DNA from: an uncultured Actinomycetes bacterium
Lineage (GTDB): Bacteria > Actinomycetota > Actinomycetes > Nanopelagicales > Nanopelagicaceae
DNA: 10,659 nt
Direction of reading: 5' to 3'
Assembly (NCBI GenBank): GCA_903922745.1
Contig: CAIXVA010000026.1
Location: 1-10,659 of the forward strand
Made by a program: the position numbers and the translations under genes
The notes under the pieces: model-generated
What the model saw: the letters and a program-made list of their open reading frames with translations, nothing else
Database searches by the model: none
What the model was told of the DNA's origin: nothing
Part shown: piece by piece, positions 1 through 6,444 of the stretch
Position numbering within the stretch: the stretch's first letter is position 1
How the letters are laid out: every line of letters starts with the position of its first letter

Positions 1-140
1 AAAAACTCGCCCCATGGACGCATCGACGGTGGTGCACCCGTAAAACCATGAACCAAAAGAATTCCCACATTGGCGTTCTTGCCTGAACCATGTGCAGACC
101 AATCCTGCATCCACCCTGCTGGTGCTCCCTCAATTGCCAT
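1..140 (-). CDS. Alpha/beta hydrolase (esterase/lipase-like), 5' end only
   Basis: This is the first 46 codons of a minus-strand gene that runs off the left edge of the window. The translation starts MAIEGAPAGWMQDWS and continues to GILLVHGFTGAPPSMRPWG. The hydrophobic strand followed by HGFTG (residues 31-35) is the oxyanion-hole strand-turn typical of carboxylesterase and monoacylglycerol-lipase type alpha/beta hydrolases; HGFTGxP with the following helix resembles the Est30/monoglyceride lipase group. The catalytic Ser, Asp and His would lie outside the window, so activity and substrate cannot be judged. The ATG at 140 is chosen because an in-frame TAG lies 12 nt upstream and a promoter -10 box sits directly in front of it. 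The gene is divergent from the exonuclease gene, with 53 bp between start codons. The fold is fairly secure from this short piece; the specific function is not. Confidence 0.72.
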   Translation of the reverse strand, partial: MAIEGAPAGWMQDWSAHGSGKNANVGILLVHGFTGAPPSMRPWGEF

Positions 141-146
141 ACGAAA

Positions 147-175
147 ATTCTATGGCCTGACTGTTGTCAGTTCAA
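147..175 (-). promoter_or_regulatory. Promoter of the alpha/beta hydrolase gene, apparently leaderless
   Basis: Read on the minus strand there is a TTGAAC (-35, 170-175), a 17-bp spacer, and TAGAAT (-10, 147-152), then six bases before the ATG at 140. Transcription starting about seven bases after the -10 box would begin on the A of the ATG. No Shine-Dalgarno sequence is present. The match to both hexamers and the ideal spacing make this the best-defined promoter in the window. Confidence 0.6.
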
Positions 176-186
176 TGACATACGAT
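157..186 (+). promoter_or_regulatory. Promoter of the DEDDh exonuclease gene, apparently leaderless
   Basis: TACGAT at 181-186 fits the TANNNT -10 pattern and ends seven bases before the ATG at 194. CTGACT at 157-162 is a possible -35 with an 18-bp spacer. There is no Shine-Dalgarno sequence upstream of the ATG. The element overlaps the opposing hydrolase promoter almost completely. Confidence 0.45.
165..180. promoter_or_regulatory. Operator-like inverted repeat TGTCA-N6-TGACA between divergent genes
   Basis: A perfect 5-bp inverted repeat with a 6-bp spacer lies in the shared promoter zone. It covers the hydrolase -35 box (170-175) and falls in the spacer of the exonuclease promoter, ending just before that gene's -10 box. 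The geometry suits a dimeric helix-turn-helix regulator controlling both genes, but a repeat this short can arise by chance and no regulator is encoded nearby. Confidence 0.3.
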
Positions 187-193
187 CGCCCTT

Positions 194-826
194 ATGCAAA
201 ACATTGGTGAGACTCTTCTCTCGGATACCACTTTTGCAGTACTAGATCTTGAAACATCTGGTGGCTCTCCTAAATCTGGAGCAGGAATTACCGAAATCGG
301 TGTCGTAAAAGTTCGCGGTGGTATTGTTCTAGGAACCTTTCAAAGCTTCATAGATCCAGGACATGCCTTGCCGGCATTTATTACACAATTAACTGGAATC
401 ACCGACGATATGTTGCTCTCTGCCCCATTCATCGATGAAGTATTACCAACACTCTTTGAGTTCTTAGGCTCTCCAGATGAGACAGTTTTAGTTGCTCACA
501 ACTCCCCTTTTGATATGAGCTTCCTAAAGGCTGCCGCAATTGTCCATGATTATCCATGGCCAAAGTATGAAACTGTTGATACTGCTCGATTAGCCAGAGC
601 CGTTCTTGATAGAGATGAAGTTATTAACTGCAAACTAGGAACACTTGCAGAATTCTTCAACGCAGAAACTTCTCCGAACCACCGAGCACTAGATGATGCA
701 CTAGCAACAGTTGATGTTCTGCATGGAATCATTGAACGACTTGCTGGCCATAAAGTGTCGACCTTTGAAGAAATGCGAAATTTTCCTTCCCACAAGAGAA
801 GGTCTAAGCGCCCAATTTCTGAGTAA
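194..826 (+). CDS. Stand-alone DEDDh 3'-5' exonuclease (DnaQ/PolIII epsilon-like)
   Basis: This 210-residue protein is predicted to hydrolyse DNA or RNA 3' ends with two metal ions. All DEDDh catalytic residues are visible: D18 and E20 in FAVLDLETSG (ExoI), D107 in VAHNSPFDMSFL (ExoII), and H163 with D168 in HRALDDA (ExoIII). The middle segment GITEIGVVKVRGG and the end of the domain (DVLHGIIERL) closely resemble the N-terminal half of the actinobacterial exonuclease/UvrC-like proteins of the M. tuberculosis Rv2191 type (about 600 residues), in which a GIY-YIG nuclease half follows. Here the chain ends in a basic tail (HKRRSKRP) exactly where the linker to that half would begin, and the next DNA is trpD on the other strand. 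The last 23 bp overlap the trpD 3' end. It could act in repair or as proofreading back-up; the main replicative epsilon subunit is less likely given the synteny. Confidence 0.88.
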   Translation: MQNIGETLLSDTTFAVLDLETSGGSPKSGAGITEIGVVKVRGGIVLGTFQSFIDPGHALPAFITQLTGITDDMLLSAPFIDEVLPTLFEFLGSPDETVLVAHNSPFDMSFLKAAAIVHDYPWPKYETVDTARLARAVLDRDEVINCKLGTLAEFFNAETSPNHRALDDALATVDVLHGIIERLAGHKVSTFEEMRNFPSHKRRSKRPISE

Positions 827-1847
827 GTGCTGCCCACTGTTGAACTAATCGTGTCGCTGCCCCTGAATCTATTGCTTCGATCGCACGAGAAATCCCAAGA
901 GTCATTCGATGATGAAGATTTAAATCAAACCTGGCCTCATACGCTGCAATCGCAGCTGCTGCATTGAGTACAACCGCATCCCGAGGCGCGCCTTTTTCAC
1001 CAGCAAAAATCGCTGTTGTAATGCGAGCGTTTTCCGTTGCGTCTCCCCCAACCAAGGCTTCGATAGGTGCACGTTGAATATCAAAATCAAGTGGGTCGAT
1101 CAGGTCACTGGAAATTTCACCGCCTCCGATAGTTAATACAGAGGTGGTTGTAGCTAATGTGATTTCATCAAGTCCATCATCACCACGGAAGACAAAACCA
1201 TCTACACCTCGGTCACTAAGAACTTGTGCCATCACTAAATGCATTCGGTCATTAGCAACACCGATAGCAGCAGCCTTTGGTTGTGCGGGATTAGCCAACG
1301 GTCCCAAGATATTGAAAACTGTGGGCGTTCCTAACTCCTTTCGAGCAGGCGCCGCAAAACGCATTGCTGGATGGAATACAGGAGCGAAGCAAAATCCGAT
1401 TCCTAGTTGACTGAATGTTTGCTCCACGCCTTTTCCATCGAGGTTGATATTGACACCAAGTGCTTCCAGTAAATCTGCTGCACCTGACTTTGATGATGCA
1501 GCGCGATTTCCATGCTTTACAACTTTGACCCCAGCCGCTGCCGCAATGATTGCAGCTGTTGTAGAAATATTGATCGTATGGGCACCATCTCCACCAGTGC
1601 CAACTGTGTCGACTGCGCGTTCGTTAATTGTTATTGGGGCACAATGTTGATACATCTGGGCAACTAGTGCCCCGACCTCTTCGGATGTCTCGCCTTTGGA
1701 TTTCAACGCTAATAAGAATTTTTTTATTATCTCGATGTCAGCATTTCCAGTAAGGATTTGATCCATGCACCACTGAACATCGGCTACTTCAAGGTCTAAG
1801 CCAGAATCCAAACGCGAGATATGTAAGTCCCATCGCGAGTGAGTCAT
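804..1847 (-). CDS. trpD: Anthranilate phosphoribosyltransferase
   Basis: TrpD transfers the phosphoribosyl group of PRPP to anthranilate, the second step of tryptophan synthesis in the cytoplasm. Numbered from the ATG at 1847 (347 residues, the usual family length), the PRPP loop DTVGTGGDG is at 80-88, NIST at about 93-96, the anthranilate/PRPP segment KHGNRAASSKSG at 111-122, the HPAMRFAAPARKELG anthranilate-site stretch at about 159-173, and the metal-binding D227-E228 pair in DDGLDE. All are intact. A GTG one codon further upstream (1850) is an equally possible start; neither has a clear ribosome site, and the upstream gene stops only 5-8 nt away, so translational coupling is likely. No other trp gene is present. 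Isolation of trpD beside ctaE is also seen in M. tuberculosis (Rv2192c-Rv2193). The 3' end overlaps the converging exonuclease gene by 23 bp. Confidence 0.96.
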   Translation of the reverse strand: MTHSRWDLHISRLDSGLDLEVADVQWCMDQILTGNADIEIIKKFLLALKSKGETSEEVGALVAQMYQHCAPITINERAVDTVGTGGDGAHTINISTTAAIIAAAAGVKVVKHGNRAASSKSGAADLLEALGVNINLDGKGVEQTFSQLGIGFCFAPVFHPAMRFAAPARKELGTPTVFNILGPLANPAQPKAAAIGVANDRMHLVMAQVLSDRGVDGFVFRGDDGLDEITLATTTSVLTIGGGEISSDLIDPLDFDIQRAPIEALVGGDATENARITTAIFAGEKGAPRDAVVLNAAAAIAAYEARFDLNLHHRMTLGISRAIEAIDSGAATRLVQQWAALTQKLGA

Positions 1848-1855
1848 CACGATAG

Positions 1856-2278
1856 TTATGCGGAAACGAGTGTGGTGCCGCGCAGTAATTGAGCAGCGGT
1901 CTTGGCCAGAGTGAAAGGATCGATCGGGTGAACAACAGATGCTTCAGCTAAAGACCAAGCGGCAAGCCAGGCATCCTCTTTGCGTCCTGTAATGACTAAG
2001 ACGGGTGGGCAATTGAATACTTCATCCTTCAATTGACGAGCAATTCCCATGCCACCTTCTTGTGCTGCTTCTCCATCAAGAATGAAAAGATCGGCGCGAG
2101 ATCCGCCACCAATACTTTTGCTATCCATATAGGCACGCAAGGCGGACCCTGTCGCAAATTCATGGATCTCATGTTCTGGCAGATCTACTGCAACACGTCG
2201 TCCTAAAGCTGAAGCAATGGATGCACGAACCGATGAATCATCGGAGTAAACAATGATCTGCTTCTTGGTCTCTGACAT
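1856..2278 (-). CDS. Single-domain receiver-like (pseudo-receiver) protein
   Basis: The 140-residue product has the layout of a CheY-type receiver domain with no output domain. YSDDSSVR (D13, D14) matches the acidic metal pocket after beta-1, D68 in LFILDGEA is the candidate phosphoacceptor, and T97 in VLVITGR fits the switch Thr/Ser. The lysine that normally precedes Pro after beta-5 is replaced by His (H117 in VVHPIDP), so phosphorylation chemistry may be altered or lost. GGMGIARQLKDE and RKEDAWLAAWSLAEA look like strongly conserved family signatures; from memory, similar proteins sit near trpD and cytochrome genes in other actinobacteria. It lies 5-8 nt upstream of trpD on the same strand and is divergent from ctaE. 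No histidine kinase is nearby. Its role is unknown; a protein-protein regulator is possible. The ATG at 2278 is supported by a -10-like box directly in front. Confidence 0.75.
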   Translation of the reverse strand: MSETKKQIIVYSDDSSVRASIASALGRRVAVDLPEHEIHEFATGSALRAYMDSKSIGGGSRADLFILDGEAAQEGGMGIARQLKDEVFNCPPVLVITGRKEDAWLAAWSLAEASVVHPIDPFTLAKTAAQLLRGTTLVSA

Positions 2279-2284
2279 GGCTAA

Positions 2285-2290
2285 AGTCTA
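2285..2290 (-). promoter_or_regulatory. -10 box for the receiver-like gene / trpD, leaderless type
   Basis: TAGACT on the minus strand is followed by six bases and then the ATG at 2278, the same spacing as the hydrolase promoter. No convincing -35 hexamer is found 16-18 bp upstream, and no Shine-Dalgarno sequence precedes the start. The call rests mainly on the repeated position of such boxes in front of first genes in this window. Confidence 0.35.
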
Positions 2291-2423
2291 ATCTTGAAGC
2301 GCGCTATTGGCTCCACTTTTAATGGATAGGGCCACCACTTTTACAGTGATCCGTTTCACCTCGGATATGCTCAAAACCGACACCCTGAGGCCAACTTTGG
2401 AAGACGCCGAGCCTAATTTCGGG

Positions 2424-2429
2424 AATAAT
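2424..2429 (+). promoter_or_regulatory. -10 box for the ctaE-qcrCAB operon, leaderless type
   Basis: AATAAT differs from TATAAT at one base and ends seven bases before the ctaE ATG at 2437. No ribosome-binding sequence lies between them and no good -35 hexamer is visible. The rest of the 158-bp divergent region (2279-2436) holds no gene that I can support. It contains a TTTACA at 2340-2345 and a short inverted repeat ATCCG-N8-CGGAT at 2349-2366, either of which could be a regulatory site but neither of which is convincing alone. Confidence 0.4.
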
Positions 2430-2436
2430 CGCCCCT

Positions 2437-3060
2437 ATGTCAAGCGCCGTAGCACATCAGAAAATCACACGTCCCAATGCAGTAGCTGTGGGAACAATCG
2501 TGTGGTTGTCCAGTGAACTCATGTTCTTCGCTGCTTTATTTGCGATGTACTTCACCACTCGCGCGGTGCAGGGTCCAACGATTTGGCTAGAGTCAACTTC
2601 AATCTTAAATATCCCGTTCGCTGCTCTTAACACCACGGTTCTGGTTCTCTCATCAGTCACCTGCCAGTTTGGAGTTTTTGCCGCTGAGCGTTTCCAAAAT
2701 CATCGCACAGGGAAAATTTTCCAAATCAACAAATGGGGAATGCGTGAATGGTTTGCTCTTACATTCTTAATGGGTGCATTCTTTATCTCGGGACAAATTT
2801 TTGAATACGCCTCATTGGTTTCTGAAGGTTTAACACTTTCCTCAACCGCATACGGCTCTGTATTTTATATTGCTACTGGTTTCCATGGACTTCACGTAAC
2901 AGGTGGTCTCATCGCATTTTTGATCGTAATGGTTCGCGTTGCAAAAGCTCGACGATTCACTCATCAGCAAGCTACAACCGCAATCGTTGTTTCGTATTAC
3001 TGGCACTTCGTAGACGTCGTGTGGATCGCTCTCTTTTCAGCGATCTACCTCATTAAGTAG
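2437..3060 (+). CDS. ctaE: Cytochrome c oxidase subunit III (aa3 type)
   Basis: CtaE is an integral subunit of the aa3 cytochrome oxidase; it carries no redox centre and supports proton uptake and stability of subunit I. The 207 residues form about five membrane helices, the short actinobacterial form that lacks the first two helices of seven-helix homologues. Hallmarks are WLSSELMFF (E27) in the first helix, [15 protein letters not shown] (H150, H153), and the C-terminal [15 protein letters not shown] (H190, D193). The ATG at 2437 is favoured because it gives the usual N-terminus and has a -10-like box seven bases upstream. The gene leads the qcr operon, 12 nt before qcrC, as in mycobacteria, although the other oxidase subunits are in the facing operon. 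It is divergent from the receiver-like gene. Confidence 0.96.
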   Translation: MSSAVAHQKITRPNAVAVGTIVWLSSELMFFAALFAMYFTTRAVQGPTIWLESTSILNIPFAALNTTVLVLSSVTCQFGVFAAERFQNHRTGKIFQINKWGMREWFALTFLMGAFFISGQIFEYASLVSEGLTLSSTAYGSVFYIATGFHGLHVTGGLIAFLIVMVRVAKARRFTHQQATTAIVVSYYWHFVDVVWIALFSAIYLIK

Positions 3061-3062
3061 TT

Positions 3063-3067
3063 AGGGA
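3063..3067 (+). promoter_or_regulatory. Ribosome-binding site of qcrC supporting a GTG start
   Basis: AGGGA lies five bases before the GTG at 3073, in the 12-nt gap after the ctaE stop codon. It decides the GTG start, which places a short basic stretch directly before the signal-anchor helix. Confidence 0.5.
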
Positions 3068-3072
3068 ATCTA

Positions 3073-3864
3073 GTGAAGCGCTTATCTCGATACCGTCGCC
3101 ATAAAGCCGCGGGACCAATGCTGTTGATCTTGGCATTGTTGGGTATCGGAACTACTTTTAGTATTGCAAGTGCAACTACAACTTCGCAGACATCAAAGGT
3201 GGATCGCTCAGTTCAAATTGAAGAAGGGCGTCAGATTTTCTTGAGAGGCTGCTCTTCCTGTCACGGACTTAATGCCGAAGGTGGCCAGATTGCACCTTCG
3301 CTTATTGGAGTCGGTGCGGCATCGGTAGATTTCCAAGTTGGTACAGGTCGTATGCCAATGGCAGACATGAGCACCCAAGCTATGCGCAAGGCTCCGCTGT
3401 ACGATGCACAAGAAACTGCAGCCCTAGCTGCCTATGTCGCATCATTGGCACCCGGACCTGAAATTCCTAGTGATTCACAGTTAAATTACGAGCGTGACGG
3501 AAATACTGCCCAAGGTGGCGAACTTTTCCGCAATAACTGCGCAATGTGTCATAACTTTGCCGGTCAAGGTGGCGCACTAACTCAAGGTAAGTACGCTCCA
3601 ACATTGATGGGCGTAGATCCTAAATATATTTATGAAGCATTGATCACAGGACCACAATCAATGCCAGTCTTTAGCGACAAAACAATTACTCCTGCGGAAA
3701 AGATGTCAATCATCAAGTGGATTAAAGCTGCAGAAAAAGAACCAAATCTTGGTGGCGCATCCCTTGGTCGTGTCGGCCCAGTTACTGAAGGTTTACTTGG
3801 TTGGATTTTAGGATTAGGAATACTAATTGGTGTTGCTGTCTGGCTAGCGATGAAGGCGAGATAA
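3073..3864 (+). CDS. qcrC: Menaquinol:cytochrome c reductase, diheme cytochrome c subunit
   Basis: QcrC takes electrons from the Rieske centre of QcrA and hands them to CuA of the oxidase, acting as the built-in cytochrome c of the actinobacterial III-IV supercomplex. The 263-residue chain has a basic N-terminus and a signal-anchor or signal peptide (about residues 15-34), a first cytochrome c domain with C60-S-S-C-H64, a second with C156-A-M-C-H160, and a C-terminal membrane helix (about 240-260). Candidate axial methionines are M94 or M96 (GRMPMAD) and M197 (GPQSMPVF). The length and two CxxCH motifs match the family. The start is GTG, preceded by AGGGA. The gene is 12 nt after ctaE and 4 nt before qcrA. 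Heme attachment would need a cytochrome c maturation system encoded elsewhere. Confidence 0.96.
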   Translation: MKRLSRYRRHKAAGPMLLILALLGIGTTFSIASATTTSQTSKVDRSVQIEEGRQIFLRGCSSCHGLNAEGGQIAPSLIGVGAASVDFQVGTGRMPMADMSTQAMRKAPLYDAQETAALAAYVASLAPGPEIPSDSQLNYERDGNTAQGGELFRNNCAMCHNFAGQGGALTQGKYAPTLMGVDPKYIYEALITGPQSMPVFSDKTITPAEKMSIIKWIKAAEKEPNLGGASLGRVGPVTEGLLGWILGLGILIGVAVWLAMKAR

Positions 3865-3868
3865 ATAC

Positions 3869-4864
3869 ATGTCCAACGAAATTGAAGCGATAAAAGATCC
3901 AGGGTTACCTGCTCACGTTCATCGTAAAGCTGATTCTGATCCAGCTGCTGCCAACCGTGCAGAGCGTCAAGTAGCCATCCTGTTTGGAATCTCTGCCCTT
4001 GGAACGGTTCTACTTATTGTTTCTTATATTTTCGTTCCGCAAGATTTGTTCATTTTCATTCCGGTTATGGGAAACCAAAATGCGCATCAGCTAGGTCTTG
4101 GTCTTGGAATGGCTATCTCATTATTTTTCATCGGTATGGGCGCTATTCATTGGGCCAAGACGCTGATGCCAGATACTGAAGTTGTCGCGCAGCGTCACGA
4201 ATTTCGTTCACCAGATTCAGATCGTAAAGAGTTTGTTGATGCGGTGAAAAGTGGCGCAGGTGCGTCAGGCCTTGGTCGACGCTCGCTAATCAAGAAATCA
4301 TTAGGTGCAGCTCTCGGTTTATCAGCGCTTTCCCCTTTGCTTCTTCTTCGCGATTTAGGTCCATTGCCTAAAAAGGAGTTTGAAACAACTAGCTGGAAAT
4401 CTGGAACATATCTAGTAACTGATCCAGGTAACCGCCGAATTAAAGCTTCAGATCTTGAAGTCGGCGCCGTTGCGCAGGTTCTCCCAGAAATCGAAGATCC
4501 AGAGCACCGTGCTCTTAGTGACATCGGTAAAGATGCAGTTTTGTTAATCCGCCTTCGCCCGCAGGAGTTCAATCTGACCCCCGCTAAATTGGCCATGACA
4601 CATGACGGCATCATTGCTTTCTCAAAGATTTGTTCACACATGGGCTGCGCAGTTGCCCTGTATGAACAGCAAACAAAGCACCTCCTGTGCCCGTGCCATC
4701 AATCAACATTTGATGTGACTCGTGGAGCAAAAGTCATATTTGGACCTGCGGCCAGACCACTTCCGCAGTTAGATATCACAGTGGACGGCGAGGGGTACCT
4801 GGTCGCACGCGAACCATTCTCCGAGCCGGTCGGACCTAGTTTCTGGGAGCGTAACTCACAATGA
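3869..4864 (+). CDS. qcrA: Menaquinol:cytochrome c reductase, Rieske iron-sulfur subunit
   Basis: QcrA carries the high-potential [2Fe-2S] cluster that takes the first electron from menaquinol at the Qo site. The 331-residue actinobacterial form has three membrane helices (about 36-56, 72-93 and 144-160). A twin-arginine motif (R137-R138 in GLGRRSLIKKS) stands before the third, as in Streptomyces coelicolor QcrA, where Tat inserts that helix and exports the folded Rieske domain. Cluster ligands are C255 and H257 in CSHMGC and C274 and H277 in CPCHQS; C260 and C276 would form the stabilising disulfide. GPAARPLPQL follows as the usual Pro-loop region. The ATG lies 4 nt after the qcrC stop, and the last four bases (ATGA) overlap the qcrB start, indicating coupled translation. 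Confidence 0.96.
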   Translation: MSNEIEAIKDPGLPAHVHRKADSDPAAANRAERQVAILFGISALGTVLLIVSYIFVPQDLFIFIPVMGNQNAHQLGLGLGMAISLFFIGMGAIHWAKTLMPDTEVVAQRHEFRSPDSDRKEFVDAVKSGAGASGLGRRSLIKKSLGAALGLSALSPLLLLRDLGPLPKKEFETTSWKSGTYLVTDPGNRRIKASDLEVGAVAQVLPEIEDPEHRALSDIGKDAVLLIRLRPQEFNLTPAKLAMTHDGIIAFSKICSHMGCAVALYEQQTKHLLCPCHQSTFDVTRGAKVIFGPAARPLPQLDITVDGEGYLVAREPFSEPVGPSFWERNSQ

Positions 4865-6444
4865 CGATTGAATCAGGTTTAGGAACAGTTGCTAACTATG
4901 TAGATGAGCGAACCGGCGCTGCTGCATGGATGAAGAAGAACTTGCAAAAGGTATTCCCTGATCACTGGTCTTTCTTATTGGGTGAAGTTGCTTTGTACTC
5001 TTTCGTAATTTTACTTCTGTCTGGGACATTTCTGACTTTCTGGTTTGACCCTTCACAACGTGAAGTTATTTACGATGGCGGATATCAGCCACTTGCTGGG
5101 TTAAAGATGTCTGCTGCTTATGCATCAACACTGCATATTTCCTTTGAAGTTCGTGGCGGTCTTTTGATGCGTCAAGTTCACCACTGGGCCGCGCTAATTT
5201 TTATGTCTGCAATTGTTGCCCACTTGCTGCGCGTTTTCTTTACCGGAGCATTTCGTAAGCCTCGTGAAGGTAACTGGATTATTGGCATTGGCCTTTTAAC
5301 TCTTGGAATTGTTGAAGGATTCCTCGGTTACTCACTTCCTGATGACCTTTTGTCGGGAACTGGAATTCGTATCGCAGAAGCAATTATTCAAGCTTTGCCT
5401 GTCGTGGGTTCATATATTTCATACTTTGCCTTTGGCGGAGCATTCCCAGGCGAATCCTTTATTCCGCGCATTTACACAGTGCACGTGTTGCTCCTACCCG
5501 GAGCCTTCTTAGCGTTGATTACCGCGCACTTAATGTTGGTCTGGTATCAGAAGCACACACAGTACCCAGGTCCGGGACGCACAGAAAAAAATGTAGTTGG
5601 CTACCCATTAATGCCTACATACATGGCTAAAGCTGGCGGATTCTTCTTCATTGTTTTTGGTGTTATTGCATTCTTATCTGCAGTCGCATCGATCAATCCA
5701 ATTTGGTTATATGGTCCATATACGCCAGGACAAATTTCGGCAGGCTCTCAACCAGACTGGTACATGGGCTGGCTCGATGGACTAGTCCGCATGGCTCCCC
5801 CACTAGAAACTCACGCTTTAGGTCACACGATTTCGTGGAATATCTTGATTCCAGGTTTGATCGTGCCCGGCATTTTGTTTACTGGAATGGCGTTGTATCC
5901 ATTTATCGAAAGTTGGATAACTGGAGATAAGCGTGAACATCATTTACTTGATCGTCCACGCAATGCGCCAAACCGCACCGCACTAGGTGCGATGTCATTA
6001 ACATTTATGTTAGTTGCACTCATTAACGGCGGAAACGACATCATTGCAACGCACTTTAGTTTGACGATCAATCAGATCATGTGGTTCACACGTTTTGGAG
6101 TCTTGATTCTTCCTCCAATAGCTTTCGTAATCACCAAGCGACTTTGCTTGTCGCTACAACGTGCTGATCGTGAATTAGTACTGCACGGCCGTGAAACAGG
6201 AACACTTCTTCGTTTGCCACACGGTGAGTTTGTAGAAGTCCACGAGCCGATTTCACCAGAGAAGGCATACCTTTTGACAGCTCATGAGCAACCTCCAGCA
6301 CTTGAGTTACCAGCAGTTGATGCTCACGGTGTAAAACGTGCGGGTGGATTAAGGAACAAACTCCGTTCGCGTATGAGTGTTGCTAACGCTGAAGCCATTA
6401 CAAAAGCATCAGTTAATGACTTGAAAGAGATCGACCACCACTAA
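4861..6444 (+). CDS. qcrB: Menaquinol:cytochrome c reductase, cytochrome b subunit
   Basis: QcrB is the membrane core of the bc complex, holding hemes bL and bH and the Qo and Qi quinone sites. The 527-residue chain has about eight membrane helices. Heme ligands are H107 and H121 in one helix and H208 and H223 in the other, counting H107 from the RQVHH pair. The 14- then 15-residue separations are the b6-like arrangement known for actinobacteria and cyanobacteria rather than the 14/14 of mitochondrial cytochrome b. The Qo motif is PDWY (298-301) in place of PEWY. After the last helix comes a roughly 100-residue hydrophilic tail, also typical of actinobacteria. Translation is coupled to qcrA through the ATGA overlap. 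The stop overlaps the stop of the converging transporter gene by 4 nt. This is the target family of Q203/telacebec-type inhibitors in mycobacteria. Confidence 0.97.
   Translation: MTIESGLGTVANYVDERTGAAAWMKKNLQKVFPDHWSFLLGEVALYSFVILLLSGTFLTFWFDPSQREVIYDGGYQPLAGLKMSAAYASTLHISFEVRGGLLMRQVHHWAALIFMSAIVAHLLRVFFTGAFRKPREGNWIIGIGLLTLGIVEGFLGYSLPDDLLSGTGIRIAEAIIQALPVVGSYISYFAFGGAFPGESFIPRIYTVHVLLLPGAFLALITAHLMLVWYQKHTQYPGPGRTEKNVVGYPLMPTYMAKAGGFFFIVFGVIAFLSAVASINPIWLYGPYTPGQISAGSQPDWYMGWLDGLVRMAPPLETHALGHTISWNILIPGLIVPGILFTGMALYPFIESWITGDKREHHLLDRPRNAPNRTALGAMSLTFMLVALINGGNDIIATHFSLTINQIMWFTRFGVLILPPIAFVITKRLCLSLQRADRELVLHGRETGTLLRLPHGEFVEVHEPISPEKAYLLTAHEQPPALELPAVDAHGVKRAGGLRNKLRSRMSVANAEAITKASVNDLKEIDHH

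Noticed and set aside
760..804. Inverted repeat GACCTT...AAGGTC as a trpD terminator
   Set aside because: The 6-bp stem encloses a 33-nt loop and no T-run follows on the minus strand, so it is not a credible intrinsic terminator.
2340..2371. TTTACA (-35) with TATGCT (-10) as a second ctaE promoter
   Set aside because: The spacer is 20 bp, outside the usual range, and the position would imply a long leader unlike the other first genes here.
2307..2516. Plus-strand open frame of 69 codons across the ctaE upstream region and 5' end
   Set aside because: It overlaps the well-supported ctaE gene in another frame, has low-complexity polar composition without any recognisable motif, and lacks a ribosome site.
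4195..4641. Minus-strand open frame of 148 codons inside qcrA
   Set aside because: Arg/Ser/Pro-rich antisense shadow of the Rieske gene with no domain pattern.
6384..6440. A terminator for the ctaC-to-EamA operon on the minus strand inside the qcrB 3' end
   Set aside because: Only a short imperfect stem (CTGATGC / GCTTCAG) is present with no T-run; termination of this operon is left unassigned.
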